Below, piece by piece: positions 1 to 20,059 of a DNA stretch of 64,000 nt (its first letter is position 1; each line of letters opens with the position of its first letter). The position numbers and the translations under genes are program-made. The DNA is from Perca fluviatilis (lineage: Eukaryota; Chordata; Actinopteri; Perciformes; Percidae): NCBI RefSeq assembly GCF_010015445.1, contig NC_053114.1, forward strand, positions 25,997,579 to 26,061,578, given 5' to 3'. Below the pieces are notes generated by a model. The model was given only the letters and a program-made list of their open reading frames with translations. It searched no databases and was not told the DNA's origin.

Positions 1-5141
<5,141 letters not shown>

Positions 5142-7560
5142 CCACCCATCCTGCCCTTGGGACCAAGCTTTGACCACAGCACCAGTTCAGCAGACTTACA
5201 GGGAGAAAGAACGCATGCCTCGCGATTTTGGACTGAATGACTGAAGAGAATATCTTTCTAGATGTGTTGTTACTCATTTATTTCATTCTTCACACCTATC
5301 AAAGTGTTTACACAAGGACAGTACGACAGAGGCTGTGAGTTACATTTTTCTGCTCAGTGGACCCAGCGCTTCTCCCTGACTGTGCAAATCATGATCATCC
5401 AGCTGTGTCAGCATCATGAGTCCTGGGGGATTGTGTTGTTTTTCCCCCTTAATTTTTATGCATGCAGGCCAATCCCTCATTGCTGATCCATCGATCGGAT
5501 AAAGGCTTATTATTCATCACTGCCCATGAAATTCAGCAGCTCAACTCTGTCTATTATGTTACTGTTTTCCTTATCTCTTATCTTTAGATAATTTTGAAGA
5601 TGTACTGTGCAGTACCATATGTCGCAATCAAAATTAGATTGCTCAACCTGAAAATACTGACAATACTTAATCCAGATGTTATAGATGAATCACAGGAAGT
5701 ATAAAGAAGGGATGCTGCATTCAGACCTAATATTACATTGACCTTGCCTCATAAGTCTGTCTGTCTGCAGATCACTATTTCAAATCAACCTACCATAAAC
5801 TGACATAGAAACGGACTAGTGGCAAATCATAAATTAGCTATAATCTATTGCTAAAATTAAAAGCACTGTTACAAAGTGCACCAGCCATTCTCAACAAACT
5901 GTCCTGTCTGCAACTGCATGAACGATGAATGACACCTCCCCTACCTAGCAAATACAAAAGTGTGTTTGGCAGTTAGCAGGTGAAGGTTGCCAAATTAGTG
6001 TTTTGTGTAAAATAATTAGCTTATCCCTAAGTATTTTGGCCTTCTTAAAACCAGGTTAAAAACTGGGACGTGCGAACGCCATAACTGGATATTTGCTTTA
6101 GCTTGGGCTCTTTGTATGCTTCTTTCAGTTACAACAGTGAGCTAATAAGTCACAGCAAGACAGAAAATACAGTCAGCTCATCGGTTGGCAAGTTGAAGTA
6201 TGTGTTTGGGTTGCTGTGCAGCAACAAAAGTTGCAAAGAGCAAACAAAGCCCAAATAACATTTTTCTCCATGAGAAGATGAGCGATCACACACTATTTTT
6301 ATTCTTTTGTCACGTGGCTATGGTATAAACTGTGAAAATCATGCTTAATGTAAGGCGGATACTTTCCTTTTGAATTGTTTGTTATTGTTGTCATCCCTAA
6401 ACCAGCTGTCATGCATTCTTCACATTTCTGCAGTGTGTTTCATTATTTTTTCTGCTGCTTTTTATATGCAATATAGTTCTACTCAATGTTTTGTAAGGAA
6501 TTTCACTGGTGAGCGCACAGTTAGATCCAACGAAAACACAGAGCCGATCACAGTCATGTTCATATAAACCAGCTCTGGAATGTGTTGTATCAGTTACATT
6601 TACATCTGAATATTACAAATCTGAAAAAGGTATAATTATTACCAGATTTCCTCAGTGGTCATTATCAAAGTTCTTACCATAAAATTAGTATTAAAGGTTT
6701 GCTCATCATTGCATATGTGCATCTCCAGAACAAACTGTTTTGTGAGTCTATTCTTTTTTATTTCCAAGAATCTCTTGCCTAAAGAATCATTATTTACTTA
6801 AGAGGCTGCATTTGTTTTTTCCTGTTCTATTGAGCTTTACCATATTTATCATATTCAAAAAGATAAAACCTTCACTTATCTTGCCGGGGCTGTGTCAGAT
6901 TTCCATCATAGTGTTTAGAATGCAGACTGTAACAAGTGAGCTGTGTCATGTTTTGGCCTCAGTATTTCCCAAAGGAACATATTAATGCAGCATCAGTTTC
7001 AGTAGCATTACAGCTGAAACTGACTGACGTGTTCCTATTGTGCTGTAAATACCATTTGGAGTATCAGCATCTAACCAATCAAGAAAGGAGAGATGCTGTG
7101 TTCAAGTCACATGTTACATTACATTACATTTTCAAGGAGTAGGGAAAAAGTCAACTGAACAAAAAAGTTAAATATTTGAAAATACTTTTTCGTTACTTAT
7201 GCAAGGAACCTTGAAATGTTTCCTTAGCTTTATGAAGCAAATATTCCCAAAATACAGATGATTTTACCTCAAACATACACTGTGACTGGACAATTTATTT
7301 ATCAAGCATCATTAAGAGCATAAATGAAGAATTTCTTTTTTTGGGGTGAATTAAATATAAATCCCACAAAGTCTCTCTCAGAGCAAAATAAATTATTTTC
7401 TGTAGTGGATCATTTTATTGCCCTTCCCTTGGTTTTGGATTGCATATGCAAACTAATATTCAAGCGTGTTAAAGAAGTACAATGAGGACCTTTAAGATCC
7501 AAAGAAAGATCCCCTAAAAGTAGAACATTTTGTGAATAAAGCTAACTTTGTGAAGTTTCC
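5142..7560 (+). other. copine 3' UTR and downstream DNA
   Basis: No coding signal is visible after the copine stop. The first AATAAA words downstream on the + strand are at 7387-7392 and 7535-7540, so the 3' UTR might be about 2.3 kb, but the site of cleavage cannot be decided from sequence. A short ACATT repeat at 7114-7130 is the only low-complexity feature. Confidence 0.4.
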
Positions 7561-10500
7561 CATAATAAAAGCCTGACTGAAAAGCATCAGCGTAGTTCAC
7601 CATACAGTAAAAACCCTGATACTGTTTTGTTTGGCCTGACAGTTGATTGCTGCCTCTTCTAGTAATGACTCTATACTTGGTATATTTGCTTAGTGTTTTT
7701 ACATTTATCTTATATGGTGTATCTGTGCTCTGAATGACTCTGAATGGTGACTAATTCACTTAGCCTAAAGCCATTTAATGCATTGGAAGAATAATATGTA
7801 GTCCTTACAGCTACTTTACTTTGATTTGTCATCTAGAGCTTCACCAGCCCTCACCAGATACAGACTATTGGCTTCTCATGAATGCACCTAAAGACAGCCA
7901 TAGTTCTGTTGTTGGCTGCTCTCTGAACTCCTTTGAAGATCACAACAACTGAGGATTCTTCTGTCACTGTGGATCACAGGATGAGGCAGATTGATTTAGC
8001 AGGTTGAGATATGGAGCCATACTCGGTATCTTGAATGCAAATGATGCTGGAGGACTTTCTTAGTCTCCCGACTGAAGTTATACGTGGCCTTATAGGTCTC
8101 TTGGTTTACAAAAGATTTACAAAACAAAAAACATGACCAAAAAGTTGCCATTCTTAAATGGTAATGTGATTACCATAATAAAAAAACTAAAGCATATATC
8201 TATGACACCAGCTTTGTGCTTTCCCACAAACCTTTAGTGGCTACCTATTCTGACTAAATAAGGCAGGAGGTGCAGATATCAGCCAATATTACTGTTCCTT
8301 AAGGGCAAACCAGCTCACATGTTAATATCTTAAAGGCATCAGCACTTCTTTTCCCTTATTACCTGTAACACCTTATTGCTACTTTGCCTCAGGTTATGAG
8401 CTGCACCAGCTCAATTGGTTCATTACCCTGTACTCTTAACATTTTTATGAGATGGGATTTAACAATTGACCTCAGAATATACACAATGTTTTTCCTTTAT
8501 CTAAGTATTTGTTTTAATTGTTTTCATTAGTTTTGGTTATCAAATAAGTAATTCAAAAAAGCCAAAATACGTGTTTTCTTGGTTTAAACATTGATACAAT
8601 GAGCCATGCATACTGTATGTGTCATGCTCTTCTGGGGTTACCTGAATTACGAAATTTTTTAGATGTTTAATGGTAATACATGTTAAACAGTGATGCATGG
8701 GTCTTTAATGCCTCAGCAGATTTGCCCCAAACATCTTTTTTAATTCTTTATCTTTTTCATTCAGTGACAAGTTTCATTGCAATTAATCATGTATGAAGTA
8801 TTACAGTAATATCATTGTGTGCCTGTAGCTAGCTGAATCCTACCTACATTCATGTTTTAATGAGAAACCATCATTTGTGCCACAGTGGTGCAACAACAGT
8901 GAGCTGAATCACTGGAGACAATAGTTCTTGTGGCCATCTTGAACTGCGGATAAAAAAATAAAAAAATAAATAAACTGGGAAGAATTTACTGCTTATTTCC
9001 CCTTATCTATACTGGCACCATTGTCTGACAAAATTAACAAGTCATAGGTTTTACACCACACGGATTAAACTGAAATTTGTCATAGACAATCTCTCTCTCT
9101 TTCACCCATCCACTGCTAATCAGGACAAGGTTTACAGCCCATAACCCTAATATGCAACTGCTGTAACTGCAGGCTGTGTCGGTGAGAAGCAACCCATGCA
9201 TCATTAGTGAAATAATTGATTTATTAAAAAGGAAGAAAGGGATTTATTGCATGCTTACTTTTATTATTAAGCTGTGCTGTGCAGTCATTCCTTTGGGTCT
9301 TATGATATGCTAATATGCAAGGCTGCATTTGCACAAATCTCTGTTCTTGTAGTTTAGGCTCTCTGTCTTGCAGTTAGGTAAATAAATCGCATCATTTAAC
9401 TGAAACTGTCTCTGTGATTTTGTCAGAAATTACATATTACATCTGTCTGCTTTTGTCATCCAGTTTCCCGTGATCCCACTCACTCATGTCACATTTTCTC
9501 ATTGCTCACCGCTGCACAGGAGGGATGAATAGAAACGAGAGACTGATTTTGATGTGCTTGATGAAATGTAGGTTATGCTATTGTACACATTTGCCTTGTG
9601 TGGTTTTGCTGCGGATGCTGTGAGCACGTATTGCATGGGAAGAGGGACTGAGCCTACTCTTTAATTCCATCAGACAGCTCCTTTCATTTAACGGCTATTG
9701 TTAAGAGCACTGAATAATGGTTGTTACCATGGTGACACCTACATGTGGGGAGACTTAGACCTTCATTTTTGTCAGATTCAGGGACAAAGATGCAGGATGT
9801 GGTGAGGGCTCTGGGAGGAGGCCATACGCACATTATTATGAAAACGATGAGGCTTTGATTGTTAAAGCTGCTATCTTTCGCAAGGGTGAATGTCCAGCAG
9901 GACTGTGAGCCTCAGGTAAGCTGATCAACATATAGAAACTTCCTTACTCTCCCTGGCCCCCTGTGCCTGGCCGACTGATTTATGTGCATGATTAAATAAC
10001 ACTCACTACCATTGAACATTCACTGGCAATAAAACAGCAGGCTTGCACCCTGGGACAAGGTGCTGTTGTTTAGTGGAATCAGCTCATTGCCTCCATGTTA
10101 TCAGATTACCTTTAATGCCTTTAAATACAGCTGGGCTTCCCTAACACTGGTATGGCTGGTGGAGGTCTAGCTGGAGGCAAAGTAAACCAGGAAAGACAGA
10201 GGGTTCATTGGTTTTGTTCTCCATGGTTGCCTAATGCCTGCCTGTAATGAGGAAATGACAAATAAAAGATGGAGAATGGGAAATCTCAGTAGCTTTTCCT
10301 TCCCCAATGGGAACAGCACACACCTTTGAACTTGTTCCAGCTCTGATGTTGTCTCTCTGTTGTACTGTATAGCACATACATGTAGCCTATATATACATTC
10401 ACACACACAATAACAGACTTTGAAGAATGAAGTTGAGAATACATCCCAAATAAATAATGATGCATTTGTGACAAGCATAGTGCACTGTTTTAGCTATGCA

Positions 10501-10870
10501 GCACATTATGAAAATGAAATGCAAAAATTATAATATTCTGGTATTTTCAAATAATGCAATGTTCTAAATCACCAGCAGCTTTCCACCCTTGGTCGATCAA
10601 GCATGCAGAAAGCTTAACTGGAGTGAGTCTATTGAAAGATGTCTATAGATGAGTCATCTACAAACTCAAGGCTCACACACTGCTAAAGAAGAAGAGAAGA
10701 AATAGATCGACAGAAGGGATTGTAGTTGTGATTTTTAGTTGAGTTAAGTTGACCTTCTGTGAAAATTTAGCACCATCAAGCAATGCCATATCATAGCCTT
10801 GCATTGTGTCTCACCTGCTATCTCACTCTCCTGCTCCCTTATGCACTCCATCCACATCCTCTCTCTTCTT
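7561..10870. other. intergenic, nothing recognised
   Basis: Unique-looking AT-rich sequence. I found no exon-like ORF, RNA gene or transposon terminus. Confidence 0.6.
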
Positions 10871-10872
10871 TC

Positions 10873-10874
<2 letters not shown>

Positions 10875-10958
<84 letters not shown>
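10875..10958. repeat. (CA)n microsatellite
   Basis: About 42 uninterrupted CA units, next to a pyrimidine-rich CTCTCTTCTTTCT flank. Confidence 0.97.
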
Positions 10959-10960
<2 letters not shown>

Positions 10961-11126
10961 TTCAATTATTACATTCATTTTGTGATTCAACTTAGTGATT
11001 GGCATTGTTTGTGATAGAACAAAACAAAAACCTCACTGTCAGCATTCAATATAAGTTTTCTCATAACACGAGTTTATAAGTACATTTCCTCAACATAATA
11101 TTGGAGGAAATTAAAAACAAGACTTA

Positions 11127-11440
11127 GAGTCTACAGCCATGCTAGCGGCTCTGTGAGACTGCACTTTGGCACAGCGGTGCTTTGAGATAAATGCTATCAT
11201 TAGCATGATAATATGGTCACATATTACAATCCTAACATATGGATTTTTAGCAAGTATACTTTATTCAGCATAGTGTGTTAGCATGCTAAAAATGCTAATT
11301 AACACTAAACAGAAAATATAACTGAGGCTGATGGGAATGTCATTACTTTTGGAGGTATTTGGTCATTCACAAAATTTAATTCTGACCTGATGATGGAGTA
11401 GGACAAAAAAGTTATGGGATCACCATCAAATAGTCAAGAC
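11127..11440. repeat. dispersed repeat family A, copy 1
   Basis: It contains the words GCTAGCGGCTCTGTGAG, TGTTAGCATGCTAAAAATGC, AACTGAGGCTGATGGGAATG and GACCTGATGATGG. The complementary words recur in the same order at 44750-45140 on the opposite strand, so both are copies of one family. I recognise it as a frequent percomorph repeat, but its transposon class is unknown to me and its ends are not sharp. Confidence 0.6.
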
Positions 11441-14217
11441 ATTTTTTGTCATTAATTAATTAAGACATTAATTGTCCAGTTTGAGTTGTATTAGTGTTTG
11501 TGTATTTTGCATTTAGTTTTATTGGTAGATGTGTTGTATGTTATTATTTGCATGGTTTTGTGGATTTGCTGTGTTTCCTTCATTGTATGTTGGACTGGGA
11601 ATCAAGGTGATGACAAGCAGCTATGATTGACTGGACCACACCCCCTCCATAGCTCAAGATTGGACACATGATAGTGTGCTGTGCTTGTTAAAGGTTGATG
11701 TGGGCAGCAATATGCCACTACAGCGTCTAGTCAGCTGTAAATCCAAAGAAGAAGAAGAAAGGTTGATGTGAGACAGGTGCAGACAGAAAAAGGAGGACAA
11801 GGGAAAAGAATCACGGGTGTGACCGACTGGAGGAGACTTTTGTTTTAAATAAATTATTTAACCTGTGGAATATCAATTTTTTAACAGGGGAAATACTTTT
11901 TTGCTGGTAAAACAGGAACTCACACCACCGTGTGACATATAACAGTAGAATCTGCTTGTAAATTCCCTACAGCGACCATATGCACCCAGCAGAAAGTCAA
12001 ACTATCCGTGAGTCTGTAAACATGTAGATATCACCATTGTATTTTTCATTTAATGTCAAAATGTGAACAGGGCAAGTTTCAAGAGGGACACTACAATGTG
12101 TATTAGTGTCAGTGTATTTAACAAGGAGGGTCTGTATGAAGAGGAAACACTTTCTCTGGAAGTGGGCTTACCGCAGAATTATTACCATTCTCTTCAGACT
12201 GCGGGACAGTGTGACTTTGTGCCTCATTCCAGGTCTCCTCTGTCTATGTCTCACAGACACATGACACCCACAGATACAGTAATTTAATTAGGCTGGACTG
12301 CTCTTGATTGTCCACAGCAGTGTTCAGTCCCCACTGCATCAACCTCCTTCTATAACTGCACGACTTCGTCGGTGTGGGCCTTGGGTCCCTTGACTGATAT
12401 GAAATTAAACAACTGACCCACATGTGGGAATCTTTCATGCAGCTGAGCCAAATAACCTGGTTGTAATTAGCAGGCTACAGAGAGAGAGCATCCAGGAGTT
12501 GGACTGGCCATTCATATGGCAACATTTTCTGGGTTTCACTCATAGCAGCAGTCCTCTTCTCCCATTTATTATACAACAAAGCAGCCAGAACAACATCTTC
12601 TTTGTTGAGTTTTGTTTAATTTAAGACAATTTTAAGGCATTTATGTGTTGCCTGCTCAGTCTCATTGCTCAGGGTAGCAGCTTGCTGACTTTCTGGCTGA
12701 CATTCCCAATACAAGGCTGTGCAAACCAAAGTATAATACAGAATGTTTAAATTGCCAAATCTGTCCTTTAATGCTGCTTTAGTGTGTTTCACCACTTTAG
12801 CAATTAGGTTTGCAAAAAGCTATAGATTTCAAATATGTATACTACATAAATGTAATATTAAATCTTGTTTTAAAAAAAATAATAATTTAGTTGTTTTTTC
12901 TCCTTTGTGGAATAGTGTGTGGCTGTTGAGCCTGCAGGCCCCTGCAGTGAAATGAATGCAATATATAATAAATGAGGGGAAAATCTGGCTCTTCAGTTGC
13001 TTAATGCTCCATTACATTCACCATCAACTCGCTAATTACGTTGTCTGCAATTTGGTGCTAAGCACGTAGTGTACAGTGGATTTTTAGAGATGTAACAGAT
13101 AATTAAATTACTGTGAATTGTTTAGCACTCTGTATGCTAGATGCCTGCGGCAGGGTCGGTATTAGACATTAGTATTGTTGGTGTTAAACTGCTATGAGTC
13201 AAATATGTTGAGAACAACTGCTATGAATAATGATGTCATCCACAATATGTAGGCAGCCATGAGGATGCAGCACCCGCTGTATGAATCAATGAAGCAGAAC
13301 AACCCAAATGAAAGTATAATAAATGCAGTCGTAGACGGGGCCAATTCTTCCCATATGAGATTCTTCCACTGCTGGCATTATGATTAAGAATAATTCATAC
13401 ACTGAATAAAACGAGAGACATGTTACAATATTGGTGTGTAATATCTGTATGTAATGCAATGGCTGCTTTGGGATCGCTAGGGGATGAGGCTCATGCAAGT
13501 CGAAGGGAACAATGAGTCTTCCGAGATGATGATCGCCAATCATGTGTTAATCAGGTTAAATGAGCTTGTGTACACACACACACACACTACTCGTGGGAGT
13601 CGGCATTAGTATTGTACACATGTGCAAATTTTTCACAGTGACTATGATTAATTAAAAGGGACAGTGAGTTGGTGGTGCAGTTCAACATTAAGGTTTCATA
13701 AGAGTTCACTGAGTAAACTGTCATGCACAATTTTCACTCAAATGCTGTAATTTTGTATGTGATCTCCTATTAAACTAAAGATTTAGGTGAAATGAATTTA
13801 CCTCATTACCTCATAATATGGCAAAACAAGACCTGAACATAAATAAAAAGCTATGCAATACCACTGATTATATCCTCTATCTTTAGGTCTGAGAGGTCCT
13901 TTGAATAAAAGAGAAATAGCAAATTTCCTACACTCAAGAAATACCAGTTTCTTCTAAGATAAGCAGAAAAGATAAAGTAAATCACAACATTACATCACAA
14001 AATAATTCCTAGAAATGGACATGAAAAGTCACAAATTGGATGAATAATATATAGTGTGCTGTTACTAATTCCCCTGCAGTGTTACTGCTATATGTTCTTT
14101 TTAAAGGAGAGACATATTTATACATCTGCGTCAACTGTAACAGTAATGTTGTGAGTCAACTCCAAAATTGTCATAACTGTGTGCTGTGTTATGATATCAG
14201 TCTAGTAAATGGGTCTT
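11441..14217. other. intergenic, nothing recognised
   Basis: No supported gene. The short reading frames around 12063-12955 lack any recognisable domain and have no convincing splice context. A small (CA)7 lies near 13573-13586. Confidence 0.5.
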
Positions 14218-14695
14218 CAGTGTTTTTTAGGCCAAGGACCCCTAACCTCAAATATTGTATAAAATTGAGTTGCATAATAAACTGGGCCTACAATAACATA
14301 TCGGTAGGCCTAAAGCCTATATACAGTACATACCATTTTTATGGTGCCTTACAATACTAAGCTATTACAATAATAATTATTTACATTTTCATGTTAAATG
14401 TTTTATTGTCAAACATACATGTGGAAGGCACAGTGAATCCATAAGCTTACCTGTATCTGTGGATGGCCACCATAGTGGCTACCTTACAGGCCAGTAAGCG
14501 TATCATCAATGTTGTTGAGGTTGTTGTTTTTCACAAATATGCTGATTTATCTTTGCTAATTATATGATGGATTATTTTTATTATTTTCAAACATATTTTA
14601 ATTTTGGAGGTAAAAAACGTTCAAAAAATGTATTAAACAATAATTTGGCAGCCCCCCCTGCAATGACTCCGGGGACTCCCTGTTGAAGATCACTG
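14218..14695. mobile_element. hAT-like non-autonomous element (CAGTG termini)
   Basis: The left end is CAGTGTTTTTTAGGCCAAGG followed by ACCCC, and the right end is GGGGACTCCCTGTTGAAGATCACTG. Both match the CAGTGGTCTTCAAC-GGGGTCC terminus of an abundant percomorph element as I remember it. The interior contains a 'CTGTATCTGTGGATGGCCACC' type block typical of the family and no ORF. A clear 8-bp duplication is not visible, so the exact ends are inferred. Confidence 0.65.
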
Positions 14696-17344
14696 GTCTG
14701 TCTTTAGAGAAGTGGGCGTGGTTAGCTGATGGACAGGGCCAGACTGACAGTCACATGAGGGGGTGTGGTGTTGTTGATCTGATTTAACCCAGCCATTGCA
14801 GGTGTGTGAGGAATTGATTCAAGAAGCAGAGGCCCGAGAGCCTCAAGCGGATGGACGCTACAGGCCACACATGCTGGAGACAAACATTTTATTAGACTGT
14901 TTGATTGAAGAGATGTTTTCTTCTATCCCACAACATGACTTTTTGTAAATACACCTTTTAAAACCTGAACTACAACATGAAAGGACACTGAAAAACAGAT
15001 CCGGAGTGGAGGTCACTCCCAATGGCGTGGTCACCAAAGCAAGCAGGCCCGGCTCCGGAGTGCGAATTGAAACAGCAGCTGGGTGAATCAGTTTAACACA
15101 GCAAAACCCCTCTAAGGTAGGAAAGTATACACTCATCCACGCAAGCACAGGTCTCATTCTCACGTTAAATTCATCACACAGGGAGAGGAGACCAATACCA
15201 TTAATGTTACGTGCTACGTTAGCCTTTTTAAACAGGTCGTTAACGTTGAAACGGTCGCAGTTTGCTTAGGTTTAGGCACAAATACTACTTGGTTAGATAT
15301 AGGCAACAAAACAACTTAGTTAAGTTTAAAAAAAGATTGTGGTTTGAGATAAAATCATGGACATTTGTTATGTTACTTCACTTCTGTGCGTACGAACATG
15401 ACATATTTATGCACGTGACATAGAACGTGACGTAGTTCTGTTTGTCCTGTGAAGTTATATGAAATAACTCTTACTATGGGACACACATCCTGGTCATCTG
15501 GGTGAATGTACTGTTTGTTTGACCTTTCCACCACCCCAACCTACATCCTTTTGTGGAGTTTGGCGCTCTTATATTTTGTCACCTTACCTTACCCTGCTTT
15601 GCTCCTGACTGAAAAATCTTCTTTGTTGCTGCATGTGAGTCTTTTATCTAAAACCAATAACTATCGAGTCACATCCGTGACAAGAAAGCCAACTAAACAT
15701 TAGGGCCCCCAAAAGTTGGAGCTACTTCTGTGGCTCAAAAAAAGTCACACAGACAACAGAAGATAAAATTACAGGAAAAGGGAAACGTAACTTTCCTCAT
15801 TCAGGCCTAGAGAAGTGGCCCCAGGTTTCCCACTGGAGTCTGTCAAACCATTCTGACATGTTTTATTTTCTAACAATTATTTGTTATATGAAAGAGAGGG
15901 GTGCTAATTGTGGCACCGTATACGTGCCGGTTAAATATACTTTTTGAAGGTTTTTATGAAAGAAAATCTGGTCAAATGTAAAACATTCAGACACCTCACC
16001 AGATAGAGACTCTTTAATCTGGAGTTTGGTCCTGTTTTATTCTGTAAATACGGTACAAAGAGACAGAAAAGACAGGAGACAGAATGACATAAAACATTTG
16101 CAAGGTAAACAAGTCAGGAGTCAGTTACAGTAATCTACTCTACTGGTTGGATGATCACAGGCTGTAAAACAAATGGCAATTTCTTAATTTCATTAATGAT
16201 TCCACTTCACTGAAAGTTGAGATCATTATTTTTAGATCTTGTTCAAACTGAGAAGCTAACTGTAGTGTAATAAAGTGGAAAATAAATGATCTCAGCTTGG
16301 TTTCCATTCAAGCATGTAAAGAGGAAAAGCCTATTAAAAATGGGGCTTGATCTTGGTCGTAACAGTGAAAATGTAATTGAACAGGAGTATGGGCAGAGGT
16401 TCTTTATTGTTCTGCTGACCTTTATGATTAACTATGCCTGCATTCTCTTTTAATGGCATCTTTTGTGTAGGTATAATCTTTTGTGTAGGTAAAACCTTTA
16501 GTCCTGTTGTCACTTATTGTACTAATGAGATTTGATTAGTTGTCTGATTAACGGGGGACAGGTGTTGTTTATGCTGCACGTTCTAAAACCAACAATGAGA
16601 CAAATGCTCCAACCACACCACTAGTAATATTTATTTTGTGCTGTCCACAAGACAGAGCAGTCTGTCCTCACCAAGCACATCCATTGTGGGAGTAATGCAT
16701 TACTGACATCTTTCCCTTAATGTCCCTGAGCAATGTGTGAGGGGAACTTCACAACAAGACATTTTCTTTTAATGGCCACTGATGTTATCTGCCTCCAACT
16801 GCAAGCCAATGACAAAGGTGCCATCGATCAGAACTGACGAAGTTGATAGATACATCTGTCACTATTTTTCTGTGGAACAGACCGCATGATTGTGTCGCTA
16901 TTAACCACAGTTATTCACTCTATCACAGGAGATGCCAACAGTTTATTGATGCGACAACATGTTATTTAAAAAGAAATTTAAAGCAATAACGTGTCAGCAC
17001 TTGTTTTCTTATAGTCTGAATCCCTCATTGAGAGGTATTACTACAGTATAATTTTGCAAATTCTATACTATGCTTTTCTGATCATTAACACAGCTGGCTG
17101 TCAGCTTTCAGCTGGTAGAAACCCAAATGGAAAAATACAGTCCTTGGCAGCATCAGTGACACCAACATTAATGCTTTATTGTCCGCTATTTGGTAAGACA
17201 GGTCGAAGGACCTTATTCAAGAAGAGTTTCTCATACTAGAGCAGTTGTTAAGTACTGTAGTGGCTATTGGAAAGAATAGTGGAACCAGTTACACAGTGCT
17301 GCAGACACAAAGTAGATGCTAGAGACCATCTTGTGATGGGATCA
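14696..17344. other. intergenic with a decayed repeat at about 15200-15460
   Basis: The block around 15255-15330 (GGTTTAGGCACAAATACTAC and ACTTAGTTAAGTTTAA) resembles a frequent fish repeat with 'ggtttaggcaa' units. The rest shows nothing recognisable. A short direct repeat (TCTTTTGTGTAGGTA twice) lies at about 16460-16490. Confidence 0.4.
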
Positions 17345-17353
17345 CACCAACCA

Positions 17354-17811
17354 TAGTCTCGCTTTGCCAGACCTTCCTCCACAGCGCTGTGGAGGAGGGT
17401 CTGGCTAGACCACACAGCATTCTGGGATGGGAGAAAAACATCCTGTGGTTTCTGGCATTTCTTTAAACCAATCACAATCATCATGGGCGGCGCTAAGTAC
17501 CAGGAAAAGCCACTATGCCGCTGCAAAATAGCCTCGGGAAGGAACTTGTTTTGGTGGAACGTGTACGTTCAAAGGTTGTTTTAGTCGTGCAACAGAAAAC
17601 TCAGATTGGACAGATAGTCAGGCTAGCTGTCTGGATTTACCCTGCAGAGATCTGAGGAGCAGTTAACCATAGTCCTCATAAATCGACCGGAGTTTTAAAT
17701 TCCAACACAAAGAAAGCAGAAGTTAACGGACATCCGGCTGAAAAGAGTGAAATCCAGCGGAATTTCTGACTGCACCGGAGCAAGGAAGTGGAACATCGTG
17801 GATATAGACTA
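17354..17811. mobile_element. MITE, TAGTCT family with 9-bp target duplication (copy 2)
   Basis: The ends are TAGTCTCGCTTTGCCAG and GTGGATATAGACTA. The flanks CACCAACCA (17345-17353) and CACCAGCCA (17812-17820) are a 9-bp target duplication with one mismatch. This agrees with the 9-bp duplication of the copy at 928-1218. At 17366-17403 lies a near-perfect hairpin: an 18-base arm CCAGACCTTCCTCCACAG, a CG centre, and its complement with one mismatch. The element has no transposase gene. At 458 bp it is the fuller copy. Confidence 0.82.
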
Positions 17812-17820
17812 CACCAGCCA

Positions 17821-20059
17821 TGACGCCAAATTGGGCCAGGGGCATAAAGTGAGGGGGGCCAATGGCCTCTTTCCCACTTCCTACCCTGCTACTTCCGGCG
17901 CCCTTGCTCTTCGAACACCACTTTCATTATCTATCTATCTTTCTGTGGCAAGATTTTTATGTATGTATGTATGTATGTATGTATGTATGTATGTATGTAT
18001 GTATGTATGTATGTACATACCTAACAAAGTACACAAAACCGCTGTGGTAGTTTCCACCACAGTAGGTGTTTCCAACACCACATTTTGCCATGATGAGACT
18101 CCACACAGAGACTCACAAGATGAAAACAATACCAGCATTGCTGTTGCGGCTGGTAAGGACAGGTCATGTAGCCAAGTATGTGGTCTTGCTTGGGTGAGGT
18201 TAGGATTTGAGGACACTTTAAAGGTACTCACCTTTCCGCTGATTTTGTCCAGTGGCCACTGGCCGTATTGCAACGAAAAATCCCTCAGGCGACCCAGAAA
18301 GGATGTTTCCCATAGGCCACCGCTGTAAAAGAGACATCTGTTAAACTGTTGCCATGACACCTTGAACTGCAAACAAGGTGGGTTATGACTCTTTCTATTT
18401 TTTTCATCCATGGACTTTTATATTTGAAAAACTCCCCTCAAGCCGAGAAATGCAATTTTAAAAACCTGTGACGTCACCACAATGTAAAGTCTATGAGCCA
18501 AGAGAGGAACTCGTGGACGGGGCCAGCAGGACAAACTACTGCGCATATTCAGTGGGTCGTATATCACGGAAGTAAACCTGGAAGCTTAAAAACTTTTATT
18601 GGCGAATGCGCCACTGAGCAACTCTCATAGGAATGAACGGTGTTCTGCCATTAATGTTGCATCCAGGACTTATAATGCATCCATGTCCGCAGCTCATCTC
18701 AAACAAGCCTTCCGACGCCAGCCACTCCCTCCTGTTCTGCAATAACCCCTTTCCCCAGTCATCTGACCTTCCCTGCCCAACTGCTCACCTGCTTCCCATT
18801 TTTCCTAATCAGCCCAGTTGTAGATATACCGGATCATCTCCACATGTACTCACTCAAGTGACATTGTCGAATTTGCTATGCTACATTTTTTTCATGTCCA
18901 GCCTTGTCCCCCCTAAAAATTACAAACACTACAAAAACACAGCATTCCAGTATTACGTTTGTCTTTCATGTATCACTAATAGGTTTCTAATCAAAGTCTG
19001 CGTAGGGATGAGGTCCGGGTCGATGGATGGGTCAAACAAACACAGGACCAGGAGACTGCTGTTCGTGTCCCGTAACTTCAAGAAATCACTGAAAATCTTC
19101 ATTTTTGCCTCGACTAGCTGCATTTGGGTCCTTCCCTAGCTCAGACTCACAACTACATCCTGTTCATATGTGTGAATGGGGTTGTGTTTCAGTTGTGTAT
19201 GTCTGCAGACGGTATCAAGTGGTGTCATTGACTGAAACTATAGAGGCAATATCTCACAGCATGCAACGTGTGCTGTGCGGCTCATGTCCTTTCGATTTTT
19301 TTAAAGGACATCAGCAGAGTGCAGATAAATTGATTTTACCCTCATCATTTACTTGTGCAACTTTATGATACAGAAACCTGGAAAATATGAGCTGTGTTGT
19401 GTGAGAAATAAAGGGAGGTCAGATAATGGAACTACTTTTATGTCCCTCTATTAATCTCTCAGTGATAATGGCTGTGATAACTAGACGCTATATAGAGATG
19501 AGATCCCTGGTGTTAAGATGTTTGTTTTAATAACCCCGACAGAATGTCTTTAATTAAACTGGGCCACTTCTTCTACTAAAGTTAACCCTCTCTTTTCAGC
19601 AACACTAATACAGATTTCTAATGCTAACAGTCATGAATTATCAGGGGACGAGCGGGTGATTCACAGAGATAATCCATTAGGAGCTTGATAATGGTTCTGT
19701 TGGTCCATTTAATGTTTGTCCATGTCTGTGTGTGGAAAAAGTCAAAGCTTCATCTGGGACTGACTGTCTGTTGTGATTTAATGACAATATCCCTTGTGCC
19801 ATCCCACATTAGCACGTATTGCCACAGTCATGTTTTTACTGTCTGTGTTTTGCAAGCACAAAATGTCCTGATGGGAGTGAAGGGCTCTGAGTCTCATTTT
19901 AATTATAGATTAATCTGGGGGACAGAATAAGCTTTGTGTCAACAAACAAGACTCAATTGCTCGTTGACCACTGTGGTATGAATGCTATAAATGTTAATGT
20001 GCCGTTTACCACGGCTTTGACTGCACAAACACTGAGACGTGATAATACACAAAATGGTA

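Noticed and set aside
17747..18328. 193-residue + frame and its 158-residue minus-strand partner
   Set aside because: They cross a MITE end and the (GTAT)n tract, have no domain and no splice logic.
18633..19139. 168-residue + frame as a gene
   Set aside because: No recognisable domain, low-complexity Pro/Ser content, no splice or promoter support, and it adjoins decayed repeats.
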